Assembly: GCA_902826155.1 (NCBI GenBank)
Contig: CADEDU010000004.1
Coordinates: 37,366-74,249 of the forward strand
Length of the DNA stretch: 36,884 bases
From: an uncultured beta proteobacterium
GTDB taxonomy: Bacteria; Pseudomonadota; Gammaproteobacteria; Burkholderiales; SG8-39
Direction of reading: 5' to 3'
Shown: positions 1 to 10,308 of the stretch, piece after piece
Layout: the number at the start of each line of letters is the position of its first letter
Position numbering within the stretch: the stretch's first letter is position 1
Position numbers and translations under genes: made by a program
The notes under the pieces: generated by a model
What the model saw: only the letters and a program-made list of their open reading frames with translations
Database searches by the model: none
What the model was told of the DNA's origin: nothing

Positions 1-412
1 GGCGCGGCGGAGTCGTACGCCTCGGATGCGCTTGTGGCGGCGGGGATCAGTGCCGGGCTTTCCAAGTGGGGCTCCACGTCAGGGTGCGGTTGTCCAGAGC
101 AGCCGGTGCTTTCGACGTTGCGACCGACATGGTGCAAGCAGTGCTGGCTCATGGCGTGAGCGACCGACGGCGACCCGGCGCCGACAACCAACGGCGGCCC
201 AGGGCTGATAACTAATACTCGGCGTACGGTCTCTCGCCCCGACCAAGGGGGCAGGCCGGGTGGGCCGCAGGACTTGAACCCCGGCATTGCGACTCCATCT
301 TCCCCGCCGTGTAGTCGAACCCGCTGTCGACTCGCAGGCGAGCAAGGAGCTCGACTCTGCAGTCGGCCCCGGTAGTTGACCCCCGCAGTTGACCCCCTTA
401 GAGGGCAGACGA
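1..412. other. Left-edge region with no assignable gene
   Basis: No reading frame here resembles a protein I recognise. On the plus strand all three frames from the left edge are open for 150-210 bases and close at about 159, 208 and 213, so a C-terminal fragment of an upstream gene could be present, but I cannot say in which frame. The remainder up to lon holds stops in all plus frames, a T-loop-like sequence near 265-280 on the minus strand that does not complete a tRNA, and a 13-base direct repeat just before lon. No convincing -35/-10 pair was found for lon. Confidence 0.5.
359..397. repeat. Three 13-bp direct repeats upstream of lon
   Basis: Three consecutive 13-base units lie directly before the lon ribosome binding site. 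The last two (372-384 and 385-397) differ at one position and share AGTTGACCCCC. The first (359-371) is diverged. Each of the last two contains TTGACC, which resembles a -35 box, but neither has a good -10 box at the right distance before the start codon. Confidence 0.6.
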
Positions 413-2833
<2,421 letters not shown>

Positions 2834-2911
2834 ACGGCGCGACGATTGTGCGGGTTGCCGATTGTGCTGCTTGCGCGTACGAGCCGAGGCGACGGGCACG
2901 AATTCGGCGGG

Positions 2912-2917
2912 TAGAAT
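2912..2917 (+). promoter_or_regulatory. Possible -10 box just before dnaB
   Basis: TAGAAT lies 9 bases before the dnaB ATG. No clear -35 hexamer stands 16-18 bases upstream, and use of this box would give a nearly leaderless mRNA, which agrees with the absence of a Shine-Dalgarno sequence. The same TAGAAT-N-GC-S-GC string occurs at 36522 upstream of the last gene. This is a weak call based on similarity to the sigma70 consensus. Confidence 0.3.
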
Positions 2918-2926
2918 GGCCGCAAC

Positions 2927-4339
2927 ATGGCCCTTCCCGCCGCATTCCAGTCCTCGCAATCGTCGCAGTCCGCTGCTGGCGACGCACAACTCTCGGCGTT
3001 GCGTCTGCCGCCGCACTCCATCGAGGCCGAACAGTCGGTGCTCGGCGGCTTGATGCTCGACAACTCCTCGTGGGACAAGATCGCCGACATTCTCGCGGCC
3101 GATGATTTCTATCGCGACGATCACCGTCGCATCTATCGTCAGATCGCGCGCCTGATCGACCAGTCGCGGCCGGCCGACGTGGTCACGGTCGCCGAGGCAA
3201 TCGAGTCGAGCGACGATAAAGACAAGGTCGGCGGGCTCGCGTATCTCGGATCGCTCGCCTCGAGCACACCCTCGGCGCACAACATCCGCCGCTATGCCGA
3301 GATCGTGCGTGAGCGTGCGATCCTGCGCCGGCTCGTGGCGGTGGGCAATAACATCGCCGACAGCGCGTTCAATCAGGGCGGCAAGGAAGTGAGCCAGCTG
3401 CTCGACGAAGCCGAATCGCGCGTGTTCGAAATCGCCGAAGCCGGTGCGCGCGGCAAGCAAGGCTTCATGGAGCTGCAGCCACTGCTGACGCAGGTGATGG
3501 AGCGGATCGACACGCTCTATCACCGCGAGAATCCGTCGCTCGTCACCGGCGTGCCCACCGGCTTCACCGACCTCGATCAGATGACCTCGGGCTTGCAGGA
3601 AGGCGATCTGGTCATCATCGCGGCGCGACCCAGCATGGGCAAGACCTCGCTCGCGATGAACATCGCCGAACACGTCGCCATCGACAACCGCCTGCCGGTG
3701 GCGATTTTCAGCATGGAGATGTCCGGCACGCAGTTGGCCACTCGCATGCTCGGATCGGTGGGGCGGCTCGACCAGCACAAGCTGCGCACCGCGCAGCTTA
3801 CCGACGAGGACTGGAGCCGCCTCACGCACGCGGTAGGCAAGCTGCACGACGCGCCGGTGCACATCGACGAGACGCCGGGCCTTAATCCGCTCGAGCTGCG
3901 AGCCCGTGCGCGCCGGCTGCATCGGCAGTACGGCAAGCTCGGCCTGGTGGTGATCGACTATCTGCAGCTGATGTCGGGCTCGTCGCAGGGCGAGAACCGC
4001 GCCACTGAAATCTCCGAAATCTCGCGATCGCTCAAGGGACTGGCCAAGGAACTCAAGGTGCCGGTGGTGGCGCTGTCGCAGCTCAATCGCAGCGTCGAGC
4101 AACGCCAGGAGAAGCGGCCGGTCATGTCCGACCTGCGCGAATCGGGCGCGATCGAGCAGGACGCCGATCTGATCCTGTTCATCTATCGCGACGAGGTCTA
4201 CAACCGCGATTCGCCGCACAAGGGCAAGGCGGAGATCATCGTGGGCAAGCAGCGCAACGGCCCGATCGGTGAAGTGTTCCTCACGTTTCTCGGCCAGTAC
4301 ACGCGGTTCGAGAATTTCAGTTCCGGCGGATCATTCTGA
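2927..4339 (+). CDS. dnaB: Replicative DNA helicase DnaB
   Basis: Hexameric ATP-driven helicase that unwinds DNA at the replication fork and recruits primase. The 470-residue length is normal for the family. The N-terminal domain begins with the typical LPPHSIEAEQSVLGG segment near residue 25. The RecA-like domain carries Walker A ARPSMGKTS with K239, and Walker B ends in D344 of VVIDYLQLM. The later SQLNRSVEQR and SDLRESGAIEQDAD segments are the conserved arginine-finger and DnaB C-terminal motifs. ATG 2927 gives the expected N-terminus but lacks a Shine-Dalgarno sequence. The gene lies between lon and a CDGSH gene on the same strand. No intein is present. Confidence 0.98.
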   Translation: MALPAAFQSSQSSQSAAGDAQLSALRLPPHSIEAEQSVLGGLMLDNSSWDKIADILAADDFYRDDHRRIYRQIARLIDQSRPADVVTVAEAIESSDDKDKVGGLAYLGSLASSTPSAHNIRRYAEIVRERAILRRLVAVGNNIADSAFNQGGKEVSQLLDEAESRVFEIAEAGARGKQGFMELQPLLTQVMERIDTLYHRENPSLVTGVPTGFTDLDQMTSGLQEGDLVIIAARPSMGKTSLAMNIAEHVAIDNRLPVAIFSMEMSGTQLATRMLGSVGRLDQHKLRTAQLTDEDWSRLTHAVGKLHDAPVHIDETPGLNPLELRARARRLHRQYGKLGLVVIDYLQLMSGSSQGENRATEISEISRSLKGLAKELKVPVVALSQLNRSVEQRQEKRPVMSDLRESGAIEQDADLILFIYRDEVYNRDSPHKGKAEIIVGKQRNGPIGEVFLTFLGQYTRFENFSSGGSF

Positions 4340-4354
4340 GGCAGGAGAAACACC

Positions 4355-4594
4355 ATGGCCGACCCGATCGTTGCGCAGCGCGGACCTTACGCAATCGAAC
4401 TGGCGGCGGGGGAGCACTGGTGGTGCGCGTGCGGCCGTTCCAAGACGCAGCCGTTTTGCGACGGTTCGCACAAAGGAACCGGCATCTCGCCGATGAAGTT
4501 CACCGTCGACAAGTCCGAGAAGCTGTGGCTGTGCGGATGCAAGGCGAGCGCCAACAAGCCGTTCTGCGACGGCACGCACAACAAGTTGCCCTGA
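4355..4594 (+). CDS. Double CDGSH iron-sulfur domain protein
   Basis: A 79-residue cytoplasmic protein with two complete CDGSH motifs, each expected to bind a [2Fe-2S] cluster through three Cys and one His. The ligands visible are C24, C26, C35 and H39 in the first and C60, C62, C71 and H75 in the second (FCDGSH and FCDGTH). This tandem arrangement is the bacterial type related to MiNT proteins; the physiological partner is not known. AGGAG at 4345-4349 lies 5 bases before ATG 4355. The gene starts 15 bases after dnaB and probably shares its transcript. Confidence 0.93.
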   Translation: MADPIVAQRGPYAIELAAGEHWWCACGRSKTQPFCDGSHKGTGISPMKFTVDKSEKLWLCGCKASANKPFCDGTHNKLP

Positions 4595-4624
4595 AGAGAG
4601 AAGGGCGAAGGAGCGGGAGAGGTG

Positions 4625-5587
4625 ATGCGGGAGCTGTCTCGTAAAGTAGCGGTGGTGCTTGCGTTGTGGTGTGCGGGGGTGGCGGCCCATGCCGAGGTGA
4701 TCGTCGTGCTCAATTCGGGCGAGGCCACGGTGAGCCTGATCGATCGCGCCACGCGCAAGGAAATCAAGCGCATTCCGACCGGCAAGGAACCGCACCATCT
4801 GATGCAGACGCCCGACGACAAGAGCCTCATCATCGCCAGCGCGGGCAACAACGACCTGCTGTTCCTCGATCCGGTCACGGGCGAAGTGCAGCGGCGCGTG
4901 AAGAACATCCCCGACCCCTACCAGATCGGCTACAGCCCCGATCGCAAGTGGTTCGTCGTCGCTGCGTATCGCCTCAATCGCGTCGACATCTACAAGCCCG
5001 ACGATTTCTCGGTAGTGAAGCGTATCCCGATGGGCAAGCTGCCCAGCCATATCGCCTTCGATCGTGCCAGCGAGTTCGCGTTCGTCACGATGCAGGACTC
5101 GCACGATATTGCCGCCGTCGACCTGAAGACGATGGAGGTGGTGTGGCGGCTGCCCGTGGGGCAACTGCCGGCGGGTATCTGGATGACGCCCGATGACAAG
5201 CATCTTCTGATCGGCATCATGGGCGAAGACCACGTGGCGGTCGTCGACTGGCGTGCCCGCAAGGTCGTCAAGAAGATCGTCACCGGCAAAGGCGCCCACA
5301 ATTTCCAGGCACTGGGTGATAGCAAGCATCTGTTCGTCACCAACCGCGTCGTCAATACCGTGTCGATGATCGACATGAACGCATTGAGCGTGGTGCGCTC
5401 TTTCAATACGCTGGCCGGGCCCGACTGCATGGAAGTGTCGGCCGACGGCAAGGAGCTATGGTTGACAGCACGCTGGGCGCAGAAGGTCGTGGCGATCGAC
5501 ATTGCGAGCGGCAAGACCATCGCCACGATCCCGGTCGGACGCTCTCCGCATGGGCTCTATTTCCGCAGCCACGCCGCCCGTCAGTAG
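4625..5587 (+). CDS. Exported YVTN-family beta-propeller protein
   Basis: A 320-residue protein with a signal peptide (RK-containing start, hydrophobic VVLALWCAGVA, cleavage near AHA-EV) followed by about seven repeats of roughly 40 residues. The repeats return to the same turn: IPTGKEPHH, IPMGKLPSH, LPVGQLPAG, IPVGRSPHG and three looser copies. This predicts a seven-bladed propeller in the periplasm, as in YncE/YVTN proteins. Its ligand is unknown. GTG 4622 is an alternative start (AGGAG lies 8 bases before it); ATG 4625 is preceded closely by GGGAGAG. The next gene, an exported deacetylase, starts 10 bases after the stop, so the two are probably made together. Confidence 0.88.
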   Translation: MRELSRKVAVVLALWCAGVAAHAEVIVVLNSGEATVSLIDRATRKEIKRIPTGKEPHHLMQTPDDKSLIIASAGNNDLLFLDPVTGEVQRRVKNIPDPYQIGYSPDRKWFVVAAYRLNRVDIYKPDDFSVVKRIPMGKLPSHIAFDRASEFAFVTMQDSHDIAAVDLKTMEVVWRLPVGQLPAGIWMTPDDKHLLIGIMGEDHVAVVDWRARKVVKKIVTGKGAHNFQALGDSKHLFVTNRVVNTVSMIDMNALSVVRSFNTLAGPDCMEVSADGKELWLTARWAQKVVAIDIASGKTIATIPVGRSPHGLYFRSHAARQ

Positions 5588-5597
5588 AGAGGTTCGG

Positions 5598-6377
5598 ATG
5601 TTCGCTTCGCGCGCGCGCCGGGGTGGCTGGCCTGTCTCGCTAACTGCCGCGCTGACCATCGCTCTTGCATGGGTGTTGCCTGCAGGCGTTGCGACGGCGC
5701 AGGGCGCATGCAAGGGCACGCTGTATCTCACCATCGACACCGGCAGCATGTCGCATGCGCAGTACATCGCCGACGTGCTGCGCAAGCATCAGGTGAAGGC
5801 GACGTTCTTTCTCGCCAACGAGAAGACCGTGCGCGGGGACCGCTCCCTGGAGCCGGGCTGGGACGAGTACTGGCGCGCGCGCATTGCCGAGGGTCATACC
5901 TTCGGCAGTCACACCTGGCATCACGCCTATTTTCGCGGCGACACCACTGATGGACGCACGCGTTACGTCCACCTGAACGGCAAGACCGAGCTGCTCGACG
6001 CCGACGGGGTGTGCGCGGAGTTGCGGCGCGTGGAGTCGCGGTTTCGCGAGCTGAGCGGCGGCCGCGCGCTCGATCCGATCTGGCGCGCACCGGGCGGCCG
6101 CACCACGCCGTTCGCGCTGCAGGCCGCGAAGCGATGCGGCTATGAGCACGTGCACTGGGCGCCGGCCGGGTTCCTGGGCGACGAGCTGCCTTCGGACAAG
6201 TACCCCAACGACCGTCTCCTTGCCCAGGCGCTGAAGAATTTGCGTGACGGCGACGTCATGGTGATGCACACCGGCATCTGGTCGCGCAAGGATCCGTTCG
6301 CACCGATGCTCGACCCGCTGCTGGCCGGACTCAAGGAGCGCGGATTCTGCTTCGGCACGCTGCCCAGGAAGGGCTGA
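5598..6377 (+). CDS. Exported polysaccharide deacetylase (NodB fold)
   Basis: A 259-residue protein with a signal peptide (Arg-rich start, hydrophobic 13-31, cleavage near ATA-QG) and a NodB/carbohydrate esterase 4 core. Motif 1, normally TFDDG, reads TIDTG: the first Asp (D47, catalytic base) is kept, while the second, a metal ligand, is Thr48. Motif 2 is intact as H105-T-W-H-H109, and motif 3 as R163-A-P-G-G. It may therefore bind metal through two His only, or act on an unusual substrate. AGAGAGG at 5586-5592 stands 5 bases before ATG 5598, which makes upstream in-frame starts inside the propeller gene unlikely. The substrate is presumably an envelope or exported glycan (inference). Confidence 0.87.
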   Translation: MFASRARRGGWPVSLTAALTIALAWVLPAGVATAQGACKGTLYLTIDTGSMSHAQYIADVLRKHQVKATFFLANEKTVRGDRSLEPGWDEYWRARIAEGHTFGSHTWHHAYFRGDTTDGRTRYVHLNGKTELLDADGVCAELRRVESRFRELSGGRALDPIWRAPGGRTTPFALQAAKRCGYEHVHWAPAGFLGDELPSDKYPNDRLLAQALKNLRDGDVMVMHTGIWSRKDPFAPMLDPLLAGLKERGFCFGTLPRKG

Positions 6378-6387
6378 GCCGGGCATC

Positions 6388-7362
6388 ATGAGCGGGTTCT
6401 CGACCGTCTATGCCGATACGGTGGGGGCACTCCAGACTTGGCTGTTCACCACGCTGATCCAGCCGGCGCTATTCGCGGCGGGCGCGATCGATCTGGGCGA
6501 GAAGTTCTTCGATGCGACCGAATGGTTGATCCTCGGTGCGATCGAGATCGCCGTGCTGTACGCGTTGTTACGGCCGCTCGAGAGCCGCTACCCGGCTGAA
6601 GGCTGGCGTGATCGGCGCGGCGTCGGACCCGACGTGATCTACACGTTGCTCTCACGGCTGGGCGTACTGCCGATGACGATCTTCCTGCTGCTTTCGCCGC
6701 TGATCGATGCGATCGAAGCGCGCGTGCGTCTGGCGGGTTTCACGCCGTTCAACCTGGAGGATCTGTCGCCGGCGATCGCGACCAGTCCGCTGTTGTCGTT
6801 CCTGGTGTATCTGATCGTGCTCGATCTGGCCGAGTACTGGCGGCATCGCCTGCAGCACCGGTTCGATTGGTGGTGGTCGTTGCACGCGCTGCATCACAGC
6901 CAGCGCAAGATGTCGTTCTGGACCGACAGCCGCAATCACGTGCTCGACGACGTCATCGCCTCGGCCTGGAGCGCAGGTGTTGCGCTGCTGATCGGCGTGA
7001 GCCCGGGGCAGTTCTTCATGATCATGATCGCCACACGCATGCTGGAGAGCCTGTCGCACGCCAATCTGCGCGTGTCGTTCGGATCGATCGGCGAGCGCCT
7101 GCTGGTGAGCCCGCGGTTCCATCGCACGCATCACGCGATCGGCGTGGGGCACGAGGGCGCGCATCGCGGCTGCAACTTCGCGGTGCTGCTGCCGTTTTGG
7201 GACATCGTCTTTCGCAGCGCCAATTTCAGCGCCAAGCTCGAGCCGACCGGCATTCGCGATCAGCTCAGCGGGCGCGACTACGGTGACGGCTTCTGGGCCC
7301 AGCAGTGGCTCGGGCTGGAGCGCTTCGCGCGCGCCCTCTGGGGCGCTTCGCGCGCGCCCTGA
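6388..7362 (+). CDS. Membrane fatty acid hydroxylase / sterol desaturase family protein
   Basis: A 324-residue integral membrane di-iron oxygenase. The histidine clusters typical of the superfamily are present: H153-x3-H157, H166-x2-H169-H170 and H245-x2-H248-H249. Four or more hydrophobic segments surround them (about 25-60, 85-110, 130-150 and 190-215). Members hydroxylate or desaturate lipid chains or sterol-like rings; the substrate here is unknown. The gene starts 10 bases after the deacetylase and is probably the last in that transcript. Its end is marked by a repeated 17-mer. It converges with phoH, whose stop is 25 bases away. Confidence 0.88.
   Translation: MSGFSTVYADTVGALQTWLFTTLIQPALFAAGAIDLGEKFFDATEWLILGAIEIAVLYALLRPLESRYPAEGWRDRRGVGPDVIYTLLSRLGVLPMTIFLLLSPLIDAIEARVRLAGFTPFNLEDLSPAIATSPLLSFLVYLIVLDLAEYWRHRLQHRFDWWWSLHALHHSQRKMSFWTDSRNHVLDDVIASAWSAGVALLIGVSPGQFFMIMIATRMLESLSHANLRVSFGSIGERLLVSPRFHRTHHAIGVGHEGAHRGCNFAVLLPFWDIVFRSANFSAKLEPTGIRDQLSGRDYGDGFWAQQWLGLERFARALWGASRAP
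7321..7360. repeat. Duplicated 17-mer at the end of the desaturase gene
   Basis: CGCTTCGCGCGCGCCCT occurs at 7321-7337 and again at 7344-7360, separated by 6 bases. The copies are in different frames of the gene and encode its last dozen residues, so the extreme C-terminus seems to have been extended by a 23-base duplication. Confidence 0.7.
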
Positions 7363-7387
7363 CAGGCCGCGCGGGCTAGTCAGCCGA

Positions 7388-8878
7388 TCACAGTGTTTCG
7401 GAGGCGAAATCGGCCAGGCGCGATCGCTCGCCGCGTTGCAGGGTGACGTGGCCGCCATGCGGCCAGCCCTTGAAGCGATCGACCAGGTAGGTGAGGCCCG
7501 AACTGCCTTCGGTGATGTAGGGCGTGTCGATCTGCGCGAGGTTGCCAAGACACAGCACCTTGGTGCCGGGTCCGGCGCGCGTCACCAGCGTCTTCATCTG
7601 CTTGGGCGTCAGGTTCTGCGCCTCGTCGATGATCAGGTACTTGCCGATGAAGGTCCGGCCGCGCATGAAGTTGATCGACTTCACCTTGATCTTTGCGCTG
7701 ATCAGATCCTTGGTCGCGGCCTTGCCCCATTCACCGGCGCCGCCGTCGCTCGCGTTGAGCACCTCGAGGTTGTCTTCGAGTGCGCCCATCCACGGCGTCA
7801 TCTTCTCTTCCTCGGTGCCGGGCAGAAAGCCGATGTCCTCGGCCACCGGTACCGTCACGCGGGTGAAGATGATCTCGCTGTAGCGCTTGTCGTCCAGCAC
7901 CTGCGCGAGACCGGCGGCGAGCGCGAGCAGCGTCTTGCCCGTGCCGGCCTGGCCGAGCAGGGTGACCATGTCGATCTCCGGATCCATCAGCAGATTGAGC
8001 GCGTAGTTCTGCTCGCGGTTGCGGGCGTTGATGCCCCACACGGCGTTTCGGGCATGGGCGTAGTCGCGCACCTGCTCGAGCGTGACGGTGCTGCCTTCGA
8101 TGCTGCGCACGATCGCATGCAGCGGTCGTTCGCCTTCCTGGTACACGAATTCGTTGACGAGCAGTTGCTGCGCGATCGGACCGGTGACGCGATAGTACGC
8201 ACGGCCTTCCTTGCTCCAGCTCTGCAGGTTGCTCGCGTGTGCCTCCCAGAAATTGTCGGGCAGGGCGCGCACGCCGGCATAGAGGACGTCGGTGTCCTCC
8301 AGCACCTTGTCATTGAAATAGTCTTCGGCCTCGATATCGACCGCGCGTGCCTTGATGCGCAGGTTGATGTCTTTGCTGACCAGGATGACGTGCCGGTGCG
8401 CGAATTTCTTCTGCAGAAAGCGCACCACACCGATGATCTGGTTGTCGGCCTTGGCGCTGGGCAGATTGGCGGGAATGTGGCCGTTGATCGCCTCGGTCTG
8501 CAGGAACAGCTTGCCGGTGCAGGTATCGGTGGGATGGCGTTTCAGGCTGATGCCCGCGCCGATCGCACCTTCATTGCGGGTGATCAGTTCCTCCAGGAAC
8601 CGGCTCGCCTGACGCGCATTGCGCGCGATCTCCGACATGCCCTTCTTGTGGGCGTCGAGCTCTTCGAGTGTTTCCATCGGCACGAATATGTCGTGCTCCT
8701 CGAACCGGAACAGACTGGTCGGATCGTGCATCAGCACGTTGGTGTCGAGCACGAACAGCTTGGCAGGAAGCGCATCGGACGGCGAGGCTTTCGGCGAGGA
8801 CGTCTCGGCGATCGAGCGCGGGGTCGACGGGGCAGCGGCCGATCGGGCGCTCCCGCTGCTGGCTTTGCGGGTAGTCAC
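7388..8878 (-). CDS. PhoH family protein with N-terminal PIN domain
   Basis: A 496-residue cytoplasmic PIN-PhoH fusion (PhoH2 type), thought to couple an RNase domain to an ATPase/helicase. After a disordered Ser/Ala/Pro-rich tail of about 38 residues the PIN domain begins with LFVLDTNVLMHDP (acidic D45). The PhoH ATPase follows with Walker A GQAGTGKT (K315) and Walker B YLIIDEAQNLT. The start is GTG 8878, 16 bases after the bcp stop, with no clear Shine-Dalgarno sequence. The next in-frame Met lies inside the PIN domain, so GTG is the only sensible choice. It is the last gene of the arn-bcp-phoH run. Whether it belongs functionally with lipid A modification is unproven. Confidence 0.93.
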   Translation of the reverse strand: MTTRKASSGSARSAAAPSTPRSIAETSSPKASPSDALPAKLFVLDTNVLMHDPTSLFRFEEHDIFVPMETLEELDAHKKGMSEIARNARQASRFLEELITRNEGAIGAGISLKRHPTDTCTGKLFLQTEAINGHIPANLPSAKADNQIIGVVRFLQKKFAHRHVILVSKDINLRIKARAVDIEAEDYFNDKVLEDTDVLYAGVRALPDNFWEAHASNLQSWSKEGRAYYRVTGPIAQQLLVNEFVYQEGERPLHAIVRSIEGSTVTLEQVRDYAHARNAVWGINARNREQNYALNLLMDPEIDMVTLLGQAGTGKTLLALAAGLAQVLDDKRYSEIIFTRVTVPVAEDIGFLPGTEEEKMTPWMGALEDNLEVLNASDGGAGEWGKAATKDLISAKIKVKSINFMRGRTFIGKYLIIDEAQNLTPKQMKTLVTRAGPGTKVLCLGNLAQIDTPYITEGSSGLTYLVDRFKGWPHGGHVTLQRGERSRLADFASETL

Positions 8879-8894
8879 TGTGGGGAAGTGTTCG

Positions 8895-9350
8895 TCAGAG
8901 GGAACGGACGAAATCGAGAACCTGCTGCGCGTGACCGGGCACCTTCACGCCGCGCCACTCGTGATGGATCTTGCCGCCAGCGTCCAGCACGAAGGTGGAG
9001 CGCTCGATGCCACGCACCTGCTTGCCGTACATGTTCTTCATTTTCATCACGCCGAACAGATTGCAGACGGCCTCGCCCTCGTCGGACAGCAACTCGAACG
9101 GAAACTTCATCTTGTCCTTGAAATTGTCGTGCGAGCGGATGCTGTCGCGCGACATACCGAGCACTTCGCAGCCGGCCTGCTGAAACTGTGGGTACAGGTC
9201 GCGGAACTGCTGACCTTCGTCGGTGCAGCCGGGCGTATTGTCTTTCGGATAGAAATACAGCACGAGGTACCGGGTGGCAAGCTGAGAGAGCTGGAAGGTC
9301 TTTCCGCCGGTGCTGGCGACGGAAAAATCTTCCACGGATCCGCTTGGCAT
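8895..9350 (-). CDS. bcp: Thioredoxin-dependent peroxiredoxin (Bcp/PrxQ)
   Basis: A 151-residue peroxiredoxin that reduces hydroperoxides. The peroxidatic site is P35-x3-T39-x2-C42 in FYPKDNTPGCT. The Cys normally five residues further on in PrxQ proteins is replaced: the following residues are TDEGQQF. Other cysteines exist in AGCEVLG and EAVCNLFG, so resolution may use those or a partner thiol. ATG 9350 is preferred because AAGGGA stands 5 bases before it, overlapping the arnD stop. ATG 9365 would overlap arnD by 7 bases. It lies directly between arnD and phoH on the same transcript. Confidence 0.94.
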   Translation of the reverse strand: MPSGSVEDFSVASTGGKTFQLSQLATRYLVLYFYPKDNTPGCTDEGQQFRDLYPQFQQAGCEVLGMSRDSIRSHDNFKDKMKFPFELLSDEGEAVCNLFGVMKMKNMYGKQVRGIERSTFVLDAGGKIHHEWRGVKVPGHAQQVLDFVRSL

Positions 9351-9358
9351 GACGTCCC

Positions 9359-10282
9359 TTAGCATTGTTCGTTGGTGAACCGGGCGCCCTGCAGCATCAA
9401 AGTGCCCGATCGTCCGGGGATGCTACCGCGTTCGATGCGGCAATGCGGGAGCGAGCCGGTGGCGCGAGCGGCGTGCAGCAACTGGCCGATGTCGACGATG
9501 GCGTAGCCCTGGGCTTTCCATCCGACGAGCAACTGCTGCATCACCGGCGCGAGCTTCATGCCTTCGAGTTCGGCGTGCAGCGTGAAGACGTGACCGTGCT
9601 CCGGTTCGGCGGCAGTGAGGTCGAGCACGCGTGATGCCACGTTCGATTCATCGACGCCGTCGACGCCGATCATCTCGTCCAGCGTGGGCAGCGTGCTCGG
9701 GACTTGCGGACAGGCGATGGGCTCGCCTTCGACCAGGGGCAGGAACGGGTAACTGCCGCGCGCGTCGGAGGCGTACTCGAATCCGAGGCGCTGCGTCAGG
9801 CGCAATGCGTGACGGTTCATCTGCCAGCCGGCGGCGCCGTGTACTTTCGGGGGCACGCCGAATACTTCCTGAAATCGATCGGTCGCAGCGCGCATCTGCG
9901 TTTCGACCCAAGCGGGCGCGGCATGCTCGACGCCGTCCTGCCACACGACGTGGTCCCAGCAGTGCACGCCGACTTCGAAACCGGCATCGCGCACCGCGCG
10001 CAGTTCTCCCGCACAGCGTCTGCCGATATCGGGGCCAGGCAGTAGCGTGCCGTAGAGCAGCGTGCGCAGGCCATAGTGCGAGACGACCGACGTGCGCGAT
10101 ACCTTGCGCATGAAGCCGGGGCGCAGCGCCCGCTTGATCGCGCGTCCGGTGTGATCGGGGCCGAGGCTGAACAGAAACGTGGCGCCGCAGCCGTGCTGCC
10201 GAAACAGTTCGGCCAGTCGCGGCACACCCTCGCGCGTGCCTCGAAAGGTGTCGGCGTCGACCTTCAATGCGAGCGTGCGCAT
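9359..10282 (-). CDS. arnD: ArnD, undecaprenyl-phosphate Ara4FN deformylase
   Basis: Removes the formyl group from 4-deoxy-4-formamido-L-arabinose on undecaprenyl phosphate, at the membrane. The 307-residue NodB-fold protein opens with VDADTFRGTREGVPRL, nearly the same as E. coli ArnD. D9 and D11 lie in motif 1, then HCWDH, an AAGWQ segment, SDARGSYPF and FTLHAELEG follow in the known order. No signal peptide is seen, as in the family. It follows arnA2 after 66 bases that contain a 12-base tandem repeat, and its ATG has no clear Shine-Dalgarno sequence. bcp starts 8 bases after its stop. Confidence 0.95.
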   Translation of the reverse strand: MRTLALKVDADTFRGTREGVPRLAELFRQHGCGATFLFSLGPDHTGRAIKRALRPGFMRKVSRTSVVSHYGLRTLLYGTLLPGPDIGRRCAGELRAVRDAGFEVGVHCWDHVVWQDGVEHAAPAWVETQMRAATDRFQEVFGVPPKVHGAAGWQMNRHALRLTQRLGFEYASDARGSYPFLPLVEGEPIACPQVPSTLPTLDEMIGVDGVDESNVASRVLDLTAAEPEHGHVFTLHAELEGMKLAPVMQQLLVGWKAQGYAIVDIGQLLHAARATGSLPHCRIERGSIPGRSGTLMLQGARFTNEQC

Positions 10283-10308
10283 GCGCGGCGCGTGGCGAGA
10301 CTGATCTC

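Noticed and set aside
251..330. tRNA-like 3' half on the minus strand (GGTTCAAGTCC near 270)
   Set aside because: T stem pairs poorly and no matching 5' acceptor strand or anticodon arm is found; chance or a very old remnant.
7330..7385. Terminator between the desaturase gene and phoH
   Set aside because: GC-rich complementarity exists but there is no stable stem followed by a T tract.
7283..9121. 612-residue open frame antisense to phoH and bcp
   Set aside because: Same reason; it even runs across the phoH-bcp boundary.
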